NCBI GenBank assembly: GCA_028288125.1
Contig: JAQBOH010000157.1
Coordinates: 1 to 50,917 of the forward strand
Direction: 5' to 3'
Length of the DNA: 50,917 nucleotides
DNA from: Mucilaginibacter sp.
GTDB lineage: Bacteria; Bacteroidota; Bacteroidia; Sphingobacteriales; Sphingobacteriaceae
Below, in pieces: positions 1 through 7,508 of the stretch. The notes beneath the pieces were generated by a model that had not been told where the DNA came from, made no database searches, and saw only the letters and a list, made by a program, of their open reading frames with translations. The translations under genes were made by a program, and so were the position numbers. Each line of letters opens with the position of its first letter. The first letter of the stretch is position 1.

Positions 1-112
1 CATATTTGCGAAAAACGCCTTTTATTGTATCAAAAATAAAATTACGGCGCACCATTTCGGTTGGTGAAAAATCGCGGGTGCCTTTTGGTACAGATGGTTT
101 GATGGATGCCAT
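1..112 (-). CDS. hisS: Histidine-tRNA ligase, N-terminal part (runs off window start)
   Basis: Reverse-strand translation from the ATG at 110-112 gives [17 protein letters not shown] followed by [19 protein letters not shown]. The KGTRDFSP stretch and the following helix are the typical start of bacterial histidyl-tRNA synthetase, a class II enzyme charging tRNA-His in the cytoplasm. Only 37 codons are in the window, so the catalytic motifs 2 and 3 and the anticodon domain are not visible. The ORF track misses it because it is cut by the window edge. A TACATTTG box lies only a few bases upstream of the ATG. Confidence 0.85.
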   Translation of the reverse strand, partial: MASIKPSVPKGTRDFSPTEMVRRNFIFDTIKGVFRKY

Positions 113-117
113 GGGCG

Positions 118-125
118 CAAATGTA
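118..125 (-). promoter_or_regulatory. Putative -7 box (TACATTTG) for hisS
   Basis: Read on the minus strand this is TACATTTG, matching the Bacteroidota TAnnTTTG consensus. It ends only five bases before the hisS ATG, so transcription may begin at or very near the start codon. No clear -33 element was recognised. Confidence 0.5.
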
Positions 126-209
126 CAAAGTATAGTTCAAAAGGCTGTAAGAGTTGGAATCCCGAAGAGTTGAAGTGTCAATCGTGCGTTATCCCGGTTA
201 AGCCGGTAG

Positions 210-653
210 TTGGTGCTTGATAGTGATTTGGCAGAATTGTATGGTGTTGAAACAAGAAGATTGAATGAGCAAGTCGCAAGGAATATTGATAGGTTTCCCG
301 ACGACTTTATGTTTAGGTTAAACGATAAGGAATTTGAAAGTTTGATGTCGCAATTTGCGATATCAAAACGTGGAGGCAGAAGAAAACTGCCGTATGTTTT
401 TACGGAGCATGGTGTATTAATGCTTTCAAGCGTATTAAACAGCAAACAAGCTATCCAGGTCAATATACAAGTGATGCGGATATTTACACGCATCCGCCAA
501 ATGTTTATAGATAATACCGAGTTACGCCTCGAAATAGAAAAGATAAAAACTAAACTGGATAATCAGGACAAAAATATGGAAGTTGTTTTGCGATATCTGG
601 ACGAGCTATTAGAGAAAAAAGCAGAACCGAAACCACGAAAAAGAATCGGATGA
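210..653 (+). pseudogene. ORF6N-domain protein, 5'-truncated
   Basis: The product (LDSDLAELYGVETRRLNEQV, then RFPDDFMFRL and YVFTEHGVLML) is an ORF6N domain, a putative DNA-binding module of phage antirepressor/KilA-N-type proteins common on Bacteroidota mobile DNA. The C-terminal part (about residues 95-135) is a predicted coiled coil. Family members normally carry about 20-25 residues before LDSDLAELYG, ending in an IRGxxVM-like motif. Here a TAG stop sits directly before a TTG at 210, and no in-frame ATG precedes the domain. It therefore looks truncated at the 5' end, perhaps by rearrangement next to hisS. A short functional product from TTG cannot be excluded. The role of intact members is not well defined. 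Confidence 0.7.
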
Positions 654-697
654 TCTTTAATAGTTAAAAGCATAGTCAGAAATACTAAATTTGAGCT

Positions 698-1207
698 ATG
701 AGCATAGTGGCCCAAACACCCCGCATAATTATCCGTGAGTTTTTACCGGAGGAGGAAGATATTTATTTGAACCACTTCAATGATGAACTGGTTACACAAT
801 ACCTGCCGGTACGCAGCCGCGATGAGCGCATTATTTTTTTTCGCAAAGCATTGGAACAATATGCTGTCAATAAAAAATTAGGCACCTGGGGTATATTTAA
901 CAAAGTCGGTGGCGAATTTATAGGAAGCTGCCTGCTGCGCCCTTTTAATACCGAGCCGGGAATAGTTGAACTTGGGTACAGCATGGAAAAAAAATACTGG
1001 GGCATTGGCATCGGCACCGAAATGGCTGCGGCAATGGTGGCGCACGGGTTTACTGACGAAAATACTTCCGAAATTGTGGCGGTTACCATCCCGGAGAACA
1101 TCGGCTCGCAGCGGGTGCTTGAAAAGGCCGGCCTGAAGCGTATGGACAACCTGATGAGAGACGGGATAGAGTTGGCTTATTTCAAAATTCTGCCCGGCAA
1201 ATCTTAA
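698..1207 (+). CDS. GNAT family N-acetyltransferase (RimJ/RimL-like)
   Basis: A 169-residue protein starting IIIREFLPEEEDIYLNHFND, with a central IGSCLLRP strand, a GYSMEKKYWGIGIGTEMAAA segment (acetyl-CoA pyrophosphate-binding motif, about residues 93-112) and VTIPENIGSQRVLEKAGL near the C-terminus. This is the layout of GNAT_3/RimJ-type acetyltransferases, which transfer acetyl from acetyl-CoA to an amine. The substrate cannot be told from sequence; family members act on ribosomal protein N-termini, amino sugars or antibiotics. The ATG at 698 gives a complete domain. The gene stands alone, facing the convergent phosphatase gene whose stop lies seven bases downstream. Confidence 0.85.
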   Translation: MSIVAQTPRIIIREFLPEEEDIYLNHFNDELVTQYLPVRSRDERIIFFRKALEQYAVNKKLGTWGIFNKVGGEFIGSCLLRPFNTEPGIVELGYSMEKKYWGIGIGTEMAAAMVAHGFTDENTSEIVAVTIPENIGSQRVLEKAGLKRMDNLMRDGIELAYFKILPGKS

Positions 1208-1213
1208 GCCTTG

Positions 1214-1651
1214 CTACTTATTGTGTTGTTTGATGATCTCCCGGCAACCTTGTTCGATCAATTGAAACACCGGCTCAAACTGGGCGTCATCGTAATATGG
1301 GTCGGGTACGATCTTGTCGCCTAATAAGAGCTTTACTTTTTTAACGTCTTCCTCATTGCGTGCCTTTGCCAGTATGTCGCTCAAGTTGCTTTTATCCATT
1401 ACCAGGATGAGGTCGAATTCGTCGAAATCGCTTATTTTAAACAACCTGCAAACCTGCTTGCTGATATCGATACCATGGCTCATAGCCGTGCGGGTGGATC
1501 GCTGGTCGGGGCCCTCGCCGACATGCCAGTCGCCGGTACCGGCTGAATCGATGTGCCAATCGAGGCCTCGTTCATCAGCCAGGTGCCGCATTATACCCTC
1601 CGCCAGCGGCGAACGGCAAATATTGCCCAGGCAAACCATTAGGAGTTTCAT
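1214..1651 (-). CDS. Low molecular weight protein-tyrosine-phosphatase
   Basis: The N-terminus MKLLMVCLGNICRSPLAEG holds the CX5R(S) catalytic P-loop (Cys7 to Arg13), and DPYYDD (residues 117-122) supplies the general-acid Asp, so the 145-residue protein is a complete LMW-PTP. The family dephosphorylates phosphotyrosine on cytoplasmic proteins. Some members counteract BY-kinases of polysaccharide export (Wzb/Wzc pairs); a BY-kinase (wzc-like) lies about 18 kb away, but pairing is only a possibility because the genes are not linked. The 105-bp gap to the upstream nuclease gene is occupied by an inverted-repeat element, and the ATG lies immediately beyond it. Confidence 0.93.
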   Translation of the reverse strand: MKLLMVCLGNICRSPLAEGIMRHLADERGLDWHIDSAGTGDWHVGEGPDQRSTRTAMSHGIDISKQVCRLFKISDFDEFDLILVMDKSNLSDILAKARNEEDVKKVKLLLGDKIVPDPYYDDAQFEPVFQLIEQGCREIIKQHNK

Positions 1652-1652
1652 T

Positions 1653-1752
1653 GTGTTGGTTGATTGAGTGAGTTGTTGATTGGGTTGATTAAGTTAAGAG
1701 GTGATTTTGGTCTAAGATTTTTTAACCCAATCAACCCTCCAACTTAATCAAC
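1653..1752. repeat. TTGATT-type inverted repeat element, copy 1
   Basis: The gap is built from GTTGATTGGGTT (1675-1686) and overlapping GTTGATTAAGTT (1684-1695), each answered by a perfect 12-bp inverted copy, AACCCAATCAAC (1724-1735) and AACTTAATCAAC (1741-1752). Further TTGATTGAG words precede it. The 20 bases at 1675-1694 recur exactly in inverted orientation at 7043-7062. Confidence 0.8.
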
Positions 1753-1756
1753 ATAA

Positions 1757-2551
1757 TTAACCAAATAGTTGATTCAATATTCCAGCCAGCCGGACGCCGG
1801 CTTTGAGCAGGCGCTGGTTTACGATATCGATATGTGTGAAATTATACTTGTAGTTTAGCGTGTCGCCGGGCTTTATTTCCGTATAAAGCTTTTCGGTTAT
1901 CTGGTTCGACTCAAATATCCATCTGCTTATAGAAGTGGCCTGCCATTCGGCGCGTTCGGCGGCGGTGGTATGGTTAATGGCCGAAGCGTATTCGGTATAG
2001 CTTAATTGCTGAAATTCAATTAGCTGCGAATCCCAAATGGAATGCAGGTTGGTTGGGTTGTTAAACCAATTTAGTTTAAAATCGTTGCCGCCTTTATCAT
2101 CTGCGTGAGCAGCATGCATAGGCTGGTGCACATCCTCAACAATATGGATCAGCATGCGCAGGTACAGCAGCCTGTTTTCTTTGCTGACATCTTTCTTTTT
2201 TAACTCGCCGATCAGGAATTGCAGCTTCGTATAAGCATCAACATTTTTATCGTGATTTAAATAATCCTCCATTTCGGGATAGGTATATACCTTGTCAAAA
2301 TCAACATAATGCCAAGAGGATAAATAACTGTAACTGGGGTCCGACTTAATAAAATCGGCCCAATTACCGGTTAAGGCCAAGGATTCGTTTCCCAATATTT
2401 GCGCTATGGCCAACCGGGCTTTAGGCGTCAAATACGTGCTGGCTATTTGTCCGCAGATGCGGTGCCCCTGGGTGCCCCATGCCATGGATTGCAGTGGCAT
2501 GTAAAAGATGGCGGCAGCTAAAATCAGTTTCTTAAAAAAATTTACTTTCAT
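1757..2551 (-). CDS. S1/P1 family nuclease (secreted)
   Basis: A signal peptide (KKLILAAAIFYMPLQSMA) is followed by WGTQGHRICGQIA. The mature N-terminal Trp and the His of the WGxxGH motif are zinc ligands in S1/P1 nucleases. Other expected zinc-ligand segments are present: HYVDFD, LRMLIHIVEDVHQPMHA and GGND with NLHSIWD. The family uses three zinc ions to degrade single-stranded DNA or RNA and remove 3'-phosphates, outside the cytoplasm. Length 264 aa fits. The upstream lipoprotein gene ends one base before this start, so the two are probably cotranscribed. A nutrient-scavenging role is inferred. Confidence 0.93.
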   Translation of the reverse strand: MKVNFFKKLILAAAIFYMPLQSMAWGTQGHRICGQIASTYLTPKARLAIAQILGNESLALTGNWADFIKSDPSYSYLSSWHYVDFDKVYTYPEMEDYLNHDKNVDAYTKLQFLIGELKKKDVSKENRLLYLRMLIHIVEDVHQPMHAAHADDKGGNDFKLNWFNNPTNLHSIWDSQLIEFQQLSYTEYASAINHTTAAERAEWQATSISRWIFESNQITEKLYTEIKPGDTLNYKYNFTHIDIVNQRLLKAGVRLAGILNQLFG

Positions 2552-2552
2552 G

Positions 2553-3053
2553 CTATAATGGTTTTGGGTGACAAGTGGTTCGTTTTGTTAAATGGGCATC
2601 TATAGGGATAACGTCGGAAGTGCCGGCAAACTGTACACTCGAATTATCTTTTTTGGTGACTTTGAAAAATTCCTCATAATCACCCGAACGGAAACAGCCT
2701 TTATCGTCTTTTATGGTCATATCAGCATTGCAAAACTGGCCTTTTAGATGCAGGGTATCATGGCTTTGCTCATACGTTCCGCGTACGTACTCGGCCCAGC
2801 GGCCGGAACGCATGCAGGTGTCGGGGCCAGTATTTACCTTGCTATACGATTTGATCGACACAAAAAAAGAATCGCAGCTAAATTTCAAATGATATAATGA
2901 ATAAGTGAGCAGCCGTTTTTGCCCCGGCACCGAATCCTGCTGCCATTCGCCCTGCAGGAAGCTTTCTCCCCGCGTCTGCACGTTTGGATTGAACCAGCAG
3001 GAAGCGAGGAACAAGGTGAAAGGTAAAAGGCGAAGGGCGAAAGGTCTTTGCAT
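2553..3053 (-). CDS. Small lipoprotein of unknown function
   Basis: The N-terminus ends in FTLFLASC, a lipobox with Cys19, so the 166-residue protein should be lipid-anchored after export. The rest (GEWQQDSVPGQKRLLTYSLYHLKFSCDSFFV, then YEQSHDTLHLKGQFCNADMTI) has the alternating pattern of a small beta-barrel or lipocalin-like domain and several Cys residues, but no family is recognised with confidence. It sits between fumC and the S1/P1 nuclease on the same strand and probably shares a transcript with the nuclease. Its signal peptide is encoded by a CTTT-type low-complexity repeat. Confidence 0.7.
   Translation of the reverse strand: MQRPFALRLLPFTLFLASCWFNPNVQTRGESFLQGEWQQDSVPGQKRLLTYSLYHLKFSCDSFFVSIKSYSKVNTGPDTCMRSGRWAEYVRGTYEQSHDTLHLKGQFCNADMTIKDDKGCFRSGDYEEFFKVTKKDNSSVQFAGTSDVIPIDAHLTKRTTCHPKPL
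3007..3048 (-). repeat. CTTT-type low-complexity tract inside signal peptide
   Basis: On the minus strand the tract reads as repeated CCTTTCGCC / CCTTTTACC / CCTTTCACC words. It encodes residues of the lipoprotein signal peptide (FALRLLPFTLF). A similar tract occurs at 13937-13992. Confidence 0.6.
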
Positions 3054-3077
3054 GTTGATTTTAGGGTGAGGCTGGCT

Positions 3078-4475
3078 CTATTTCAATCCGCCTATCATAT
3101 CTTCGGGGCGCACCCATTGGTCAAACTGCTCATTGGTCATTAAGCCCAGCTCGGTAGCGGCCTCGCGTAATGATTTATTTTCCTTTAGCGCTTTTTTTGC
3201 GATTTTGGCCGCGTTCTCATAACCGATGTGCGGATTTAACGCGGTAACCAGCATCAGCGAATTTTCGAGGTGCTTTTTAATCCCGTCGTAGTTTGGCTCG
3301 ATGCCCACGGCGCAATGGTCGTTAAAAGATGCACAGGCATCGCCAATTAATCGTGCCGACTGTAAAAAGTTAGCGGCCATGAGCGGTTTAAATACATTCA
3401 GCTCATAATGGCCGTTTGAGCCGCCTATCGAAATGGCTACATCATTGCCCATTACCTGCGCGGCAACCATCGTTACCGCCTCGTTTTGGGTAGGATTGAC
3501 CTTGCCAGGCATAATGGACGAGCCGGGCTCATTGTCCGGGATGTGTATCTCGCCGATACCCGAGCGCGGGCCAGAAGCCAGCATGCGGATGTCGTTGGCA
3601 ATTTTCATTAAGGATACGGCTATTTGTTTTAACGCGCCGTGCGTTTCCACGATGGCATCGTGCGCGGCCAGGGCTTCAAATTTATTTTCGGCAGTGCGGA
3701 ATGGCAAATGGGTGAACTTCGCAATGTAGTTCGCCACCGTCACATCGTATCCTTTCGGTGTATTGATGCCGGTACCTACGGCGGTACCGCCCAACGCCAG
3801 TTCGGCCAGGTGATCGAGCGTATTTCGTAATGCGCGTAAGCCGTGGTCGAGCTGCGATACATAGCCTGAAAACTCCTGGCCGAGAGTAAGCGGTGTGGCA
3901 TCCATTAAGTGGGTTCGACCGATCTTAACCACGCTTTTAAAATCTTCCGATTTTTTTTTAAGTGTGTTACGCAGCTTTTCAACTCCAGGTATGGTTACAT
4001 CGATCAGCATTTTATAGGCCGCGATGTGCATTGCCGTTGGGTAGGTATCATTCGACGACTGTGATTTATTGACGTCGTCGTTCGCGTGGATAAACGTTTT
4101 GCCTTCGCCCAATTTGTTCCCTTGCAGCACGTGTGCACGATTGGCGATCACTTCGTTCACGTTCATGTTCGATTGCGTACCCGAACCGGTTTGCCAAATC
4201 ACCAGAGGAAACTCGCCATCCAGTTTACCCTGCAATATTTCGTCGCATACCCGGGCGATGAGGTTGCGTTTTTCGACCGGTAAAACGCCGAGGTCCATAT
4301 TGGTGTAGGCGGCTGCTTTTTTAAGATAAGCGAACGCGTATATGATCTCCTTCGGCATGGAAGCCTCGGGCCCGATTTTAAAGTTATTGCGCGAACGCTC
4401 GGTTTGTGCCCCCCAGTATTTGTCGGCGGGTACTTGTACCTCGCCCATGGTATCGTGCTCCGTTCTGAAACTCAT
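3078..4475 (-). CDS. fumC: Class II fumarate hydratase
   Basis: A 465-residue fumarase catalysing reversible hydration of fumarate to malate in the TCA cycle. Seen are the N-terminal [53 protein letters not shown] and the superfamily signature [15 protein letters not shown]. The ORF track starts at 4553, but the 26 extra residues translate a low-complexity intergenic repeat. I place the start at 4475 because [13 protein letters not shown] matches the family N-terminus and a TACCTTTG -7 box (4498-4505) lies just upstream of it, inside the longer reading frame. Length is typical of FumC. Confidence 0.96.
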   Translation of the reverse strand: MSFRTEHDTMGEVQVPADKYWGAQTERSRNNFKIGPEASMPKEIIYAFAYLKKAAAYTNMDLGVLPVEKRNLIARVCDEILQGKLDGEFPLVIWQTGSGTQSNMNVNEVIANRAHVLQGNKLGEGKTFIHANDDVNKSQSSNDTYPTAMHIAAYKMLIDVTIPGVEKLRNTLKKKSEDFKSVVKIGRTHLMDATPLTLGQEFSGYVSQLDHGLRALRNTLDHLAELALGGTAVGTGINTPKGYDVTVANYIAKFTHLPFRTAENKFEALAAHDAIVETHGALKQIAVSLMKIANDIRMLASGPRSGIGEIHIPDNEPGSSIMPGKVNPTQNEAVTMVAAQVMGNDVAISIGGSNGHYELNVFKPLMAANFLQSARLIGDACASFNDHCAVGIEPNYDGIKKHLENSLMLVTALNPHIGYENAAKIAKKALKENKSLREAATELGLMTNEQFDQWVRPEDMIGGLK

Positions 4476-4497
4476 GGAATGTGTGTTTTTTGCAGCG

Positions 4498-4505
4498 CAA
4501 AGGTA
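4498..4505 (-). promoter_or_regulatory. Putative -7 box (TACCTTTG) for fumC
   Basis: Minus-strand TACCTTTG matches TAnnTTTG and lies 22 bases before the chosen fumC ATG. It argues against the longer ORF that begins at 4553. Confidence 0.55.
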
Positions 4506-4506
4506 G

Positions 4507-4548
4507 GGTTTGATTTCGGATTTCGGAATTTCGATTTCGGATTTTAAA
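4507..4548. repeat. GATTTCGGA-type low-complexity repeat upstream of fumC
   Basis: Plus strand shows GATTTCGGATTTCGGAATTT followed by CGATTTCGGATTT, i.e. tandem variants of ATTTCGG. It resembles, in style, the CGATATTCGAATAC-type words of the element at 7383-7494, but only a single arm is visible here. Confidence 0.55.
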
Positions 4549-4595
4549 GGCATTCGATCGCGTTTTTAGAGAATTACCTTCCGCGACAAAATGGT

Positions 4596-4982
4596 TTAAT
4601 TGGACCTCTCCGTCGTCTTTGCCCACATATACAAATCATTCATATACTGCGGATGGTCGTTTATCCAGGCCGCGTTTTCGGGAGCGCCTGCGTTTATGGC
4701 ACGGGTAAAGGCGGGCATGTTATTACTCTGCACCAGCTTATAAAAGTAATCCGCGTAGAACTTATCAAAAAAACCCTTATCCGTTTTCTTTTGAGATAGC
4801 TCACCTGTTATGGTAAAAATATTTTTCAATTCGTCTTGCAGCAGGTCCGTTCCGGTTAGTTTCTTTTGCTGCGCCGATATCACGCTCATCGATATGCTTA
4901 AATTTTGTGAGCTTGTTTCGGTGTTGTCCTTTGGAGAAAGGGTTATGGTTGTGCCGCCGTTGGCGTCTTTCAGTACACCGCC
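4596..4982 (-). pseudogene. C-terminal part of the TPR protein, separated by an in-frame amber codon
   Basis: The reading frame continues from the TPR gene without shift: after ...NNIQHIL comes TAG, then GGVLKDANGGTTITLSPKDN and on through the 97-residue ORF of the track (MSVISAQQKKLTGTDLLQDEL to the end). The continuity of frame, the coding-like composition right after the stop and the absence of any intergenic gap suggest one ancestral protein of about 340 residues. The TAG could come from CAG by one C-to-T change. The downstream part might still be made from the ATG at 4887-4889, by readthrough, or not at all. No domain is recognised in it. Confidence 0.7.
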
Positions 4983-5615
4983 CTACAGGATATGCTGTAT
5001 GTTGTTATAGGCTTCGGTCGAGCGTGCTGTATTTGGCTCCAGTAAAATAAAACTGCAAAAACCCAGCAATGCAGGCACCCGTTTGTTTTGATGGAAAGTA
5101 ACCAGCGCGTACATTCGCTGGCTGCTGGCATGTTTTGGGTCGAGCTTTATGGCTTCGATAGCGCATTTTTCAGCCTCGGCATATTGTTTATACCTGGAGT
5201 ACACAATACCCAGGTTGTAATAAAGGCGCTGGTAGCCCGGGTTGGCTTTGATGCCGGCGTTGTATGCCTCAATGGCTTTATCCTTTTGATTGTCCTTATC
5301 ATAAATGGTACCCAAAAGGTCATATGCACCAGCCGTTAGCGACGTATTAGAGGCAATTACTTTTTGTAGATATGGTATACCATCAGTTCCTTTACCCGAA
5401 ACAAAAAGCGTGTAAGCCAGTTCAAAATCAGCGTAGCTATTCCCCGGGTCGATCTTTAAAGCCTGGTTGTATTTTTCGATGGCTTCGGCATATTTTCCCT
5501 GGTCGTTGAGTTGTACGGCTTCTTTTACCAATGCTTTTGCATCTTCATTTGTTTGCGCGAACGCCACGTTACAAATAAATATCAAAACGGTGGCAAGGAT
5601 TTTGATCGTTTTCAT
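4983..5615 (-). CDS. Tetratricopeptide repeat protein, secreted (N-terminal part of split gene)
   Basis: A signal peptide (MKTIKILATVLIFICNVAFAQ) is followed by at least three TPR units, visible as AVQLNDQGKYAEAIEKYNQALKIDP, DNQKDKAIEAYNAGIKANPGYQRLYYNLGIVYSRYKQYAEAEKCAIEAIKLDP. TPRs form helical scaffolds for protein binding; this one would lie in the periplasm. I start at the ATG at 5613-5615 because it begins the signal peptide; the ORF track's upstream start adds nine unlikely residues. The frame ends at TAG (4983-4985) and then continues in the same frame into 4596-4982, so this is probably a truncated product of a longer gene. Confidence 0.8.
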   Translation of the reverse strand: MKTIKILATVLIFICNVAFAQTNEDAKALVKEAVQLNDQGKYAEAIEKYNQALKIDPGNSYADFELAYTLFVSGKGTDGIPYLQKVIASNTSLTAGAYDLLGTIYDKDNQKDKAIEAYNAGIKANPGYQRLYYNLGIVYSRYKQYAEAEKCAIEAIKLDPKHASSQRMYALVTFHQNKRVPALLGFCSFILLEPNTARSTEAYNNIQHIL

Positions 5616-5724
5616 ACCTAAACATACAAATGTTATTAACAAAGACGAAAAATTTAAACATTCCGTTATAGCAGAAGTTTAATTTTCCCATTTTCGCCTT
5701 TTGTTAACCTGTGATAATTTGCCC

Positions 5725-6933
5725 ATGAGATTTGTGTATAAAACTGTATTAATACTCGTTGCCAACCTGGTTTTTTTAGCTTCCTGCTCTTCCAAACATG
5801 CCGATCATAATGACCCGCCAGCCCCGGTAACCCCTTTCAACACCAAAGCTTTATTGGCTTATAATCCGAAAGATGCCGATAAAAGGATAGATGCCTTTAT
5901 TGAGCAGCTGCATAAAACGCGCGCTTTTAACGGGGACGTGCTTGTAGCTAAACACGGCAAGATCATTTATGAAAAGGCGCTCGGCTGGGCCGATCACCTG
6001 CGCCGCGACAGCCTGAAGATCAGCTCGCAATTTGAGCTGGCATCGGTTAGCAAAACCATGACCTCGACCGCTATCCTGATGCTGATGGAGCGGGGAAAAC
6101 TGAGGCTTGATCAAAACGTAAAAGAGTTTTTTCCTGATTTCCCGTATGATGGTATCACCATACGGCTGCTGCTTACACACCGGTCGGGCCTGATGAATTA
6201 TGTGTATTTTACGGACGACCTGTATCGTGCCCAGCACTGGAATCAGCGCAAAGGCATTTCAAATATGGAGGAAATGGCCCTGATAGCCAAATATAAACCG
6301 CACCCGTTCAATAAACCGGATAAGCGCTTCCTGTATAATAACTCGAACTTTATGGTGCTGGGCTCCATTATCGAAAAAGTAAGCGGGCAATCGTACGCTG
6401 ATTTTATGAAACAAAATGTGTTTAAACCGGCAGGCATGGAGCACACGGCGGTTTATTCAAAAGCGGCTTATGATAAGATACCTGTTGACGTAGTGGGCCA
6501 CGACAGGGGCCAGTGGCGCTATTCGGTAGCACAAAACTTCCTGGACGGGCCGGTTGGCGATAAGGGTATTTACAGCACCGTGGGCGATCTTTATTTATTC
6601 GACCGGGCTTTGCGCGCCGGCAGGCTGTTGAAACAGGCAACGATGGATTCGGCCTACGTACCTCGCAACCCGATCATTCACGGGCATTTTAGCTACGGTT
6701 ACGGATGGCGTATTTTTGAAGCGCCTGGTCAGCAAGTGATCTACCATACCGGCTGGTGGCACGGTTTCAGGCATATTTATCTGCGGGATATAAAGGACGA
6801 TATTACCATTGTAATGCTCTCGAACCTATCAAATGGCAGCTTGCTCAAGCTGGACGAACTGTTTAAAATAACCGGCATGCCCGTTGTGCGTAAAAGCGCC
6901 TATAAGGGTAATGGGGATACGAGTGAGGATTGA
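5725..6933 (+). CDS. Serine hydrolase, beta-lactamase class C-like lipoprotein
   Basis: The start at 5725 gives MRFVYKTVLILVANLVFLASC, a lipoprotein signal with Cys21; the ORF-track start at 5701 adds eight residues before it. The body carries the SxxK motif in ELASVSKTMTSTAIL, a YxN motif in FLYNNSNFMVLG, and HTG in VIYHTGWWHGF replacing KTG. These are the three active-site motifs of the beta-lactamase/DD-peptidase fold (PF00144). Members include esterases, D-aminopeptidases and cell-wall carboxypeptidases; the substrate here is unknown. The gene is divergent from the TPR gene and followed by an inverted-repeat element. Confidence 0.9.
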   Translation: MRFVYKTVLILVANLVFLASCSSKHADHNDPPAPVTPFNTKALLAYNPKDADKRIDAFIEQLHKTRAFNGDVLVAKHGKIIYEKALGWADHLRRDSLKISSQFELASVSKTMTSTAILMLMERGKLRLDQNVKEFFPDFPYDGITIRLLLTHRSGLMNYVYFTDDLYRAQHWNQRKGISNMEEMALIAKYKPHPFNKPDKRFLYNNSNFMVLGSIIEKVSGQSYADFMKQNVFKPAGMEHTAVYSKAAYDKIPVDVVGHDRGQWRYSVAQNFLDGPVGDKGIYSTVGDLYLFDRALRAGRLLKQATMDSAYVPRNPIIHGHFSYGYGWRIFEAPGQQVIYHTGWWHGFRHIYLRDIKDDITIVMLSNLSNGSLLKLDELFKITGMPVVRKSAYKGNGDTSED

Positions 6934-6934
6934 G

Positions 6935-7072
6935 GTTGGTTGATTAGGTTGATTGTGTGCGTAGTTGATTGAGTTTGTTTTTTACGCGCAATCAAACAGT
7001 TCGCTCATTAATTTGTAGAATTATCGACTGGTTCAACCACTCACTTAATCAACCCAATCAACAACTTAACTA
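6935..7072. repeat. TTGATT-type inverted repeat element, copy 2
   Basis: The left half has GTTGATTAGGTTGATT (6939-6954) and AGTTGATTGAG; the right half has CACTTAATCAACCCAATCAAC (7042-7062) and AACTTAAC. Bases 7043-7062 are the exact reverse complement of 1675-1694. The element fills the whole gap between the serine hydrolase and the YbaB gene. Confidence 0.8.
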
Positions 7073-7079
7073 ATTAGAC

Positions 7080-7379
7080 ATGTTCGATAAATTGATGCAG
7101 GCCCAGCAAAAGGCGGGCGAAGTAAAGAAACGGCTGGAAGGTATAACGGTTTCCGGCTCGGCGGAGGGCGGTAAAATTACTGTTACAGCCAATGGGAATA
7201 AAGAAATACAATCGGTTCAAATAGGCGATGATTTTTTTAAGGATGCTGATAAAGAACAATTAGAAGAACTGCTGGTTATTGCCATAAATAAGGCTATGGA
7301 ACAAGCTGATAATGTGAGCCAAAGCGAAATGGCCGCTATGACTAAAGAGATGTTTGGCGGCTTGGGCGGCCTCTTTTGA
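7080..7379 (+). CDS. YbaB/EbfC family nucleoid-associated protein
   Basis: A 99-residue protein with MFDKLMQAQQKAGEVKKRLEGITVSGSAEGGKITVTANGNKEIQSVQI, then an acidic helix and a Gly/Phe-rich tail (MFGGLGGLF). This is the full YbaB/EbfC fold: helix, three-stranded sheet, helix, forming a dimer that binds DNA. In many bacteria the gene lies with dnaX and recR; here it does not. The start ATG at 7080 directly follows a TTGATT-type repeat element. Confidence 0.93.
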   Translation: MFDKLMQAQQKAGEVKKRLEGITVSGSAEGGKITVTANGNKEIQSVQIGDDFFKDADKEQLEELLVIAINKAMEQADNVSQSEMAAMTKEMFGGLGGLF

Positions 7380-7382
7380 TCC

Positions 7383-7494
7383 GGTTGGATATCGAACACT
7401 GAATATCCGAATTTGAATAATGGGGTGAAAGGAAAGAAAATCTTGACATTTCGGTGTTTGAGGTTCGATATCCATTATTCGATATTCGCAAATA
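7383..7494. repeat. CGATATCC-type inverted repeat element
   Basis: Arms include GGATATCGAA (7387-7396) with TTCGATATCC (7464-7473), and GAATAATGG (7415-7423) with CCATTATTC (7472-7480). Words such as GAATATCCGAAT and CGATATTCG are variants of the same unit. It fills the gap between ybaB-like and the hydrolase gene. Confidence 0.75.
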
Positions 7495-7508
7495 AAAACA
7501 TCATCCAT

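Noticed and set aside
4384-4626. 80-residue minus-strand ORF over the fumC start.
   Set aside because: It is an out-of-frame reading through the fumC 5' region and the ATTTCGG tract.
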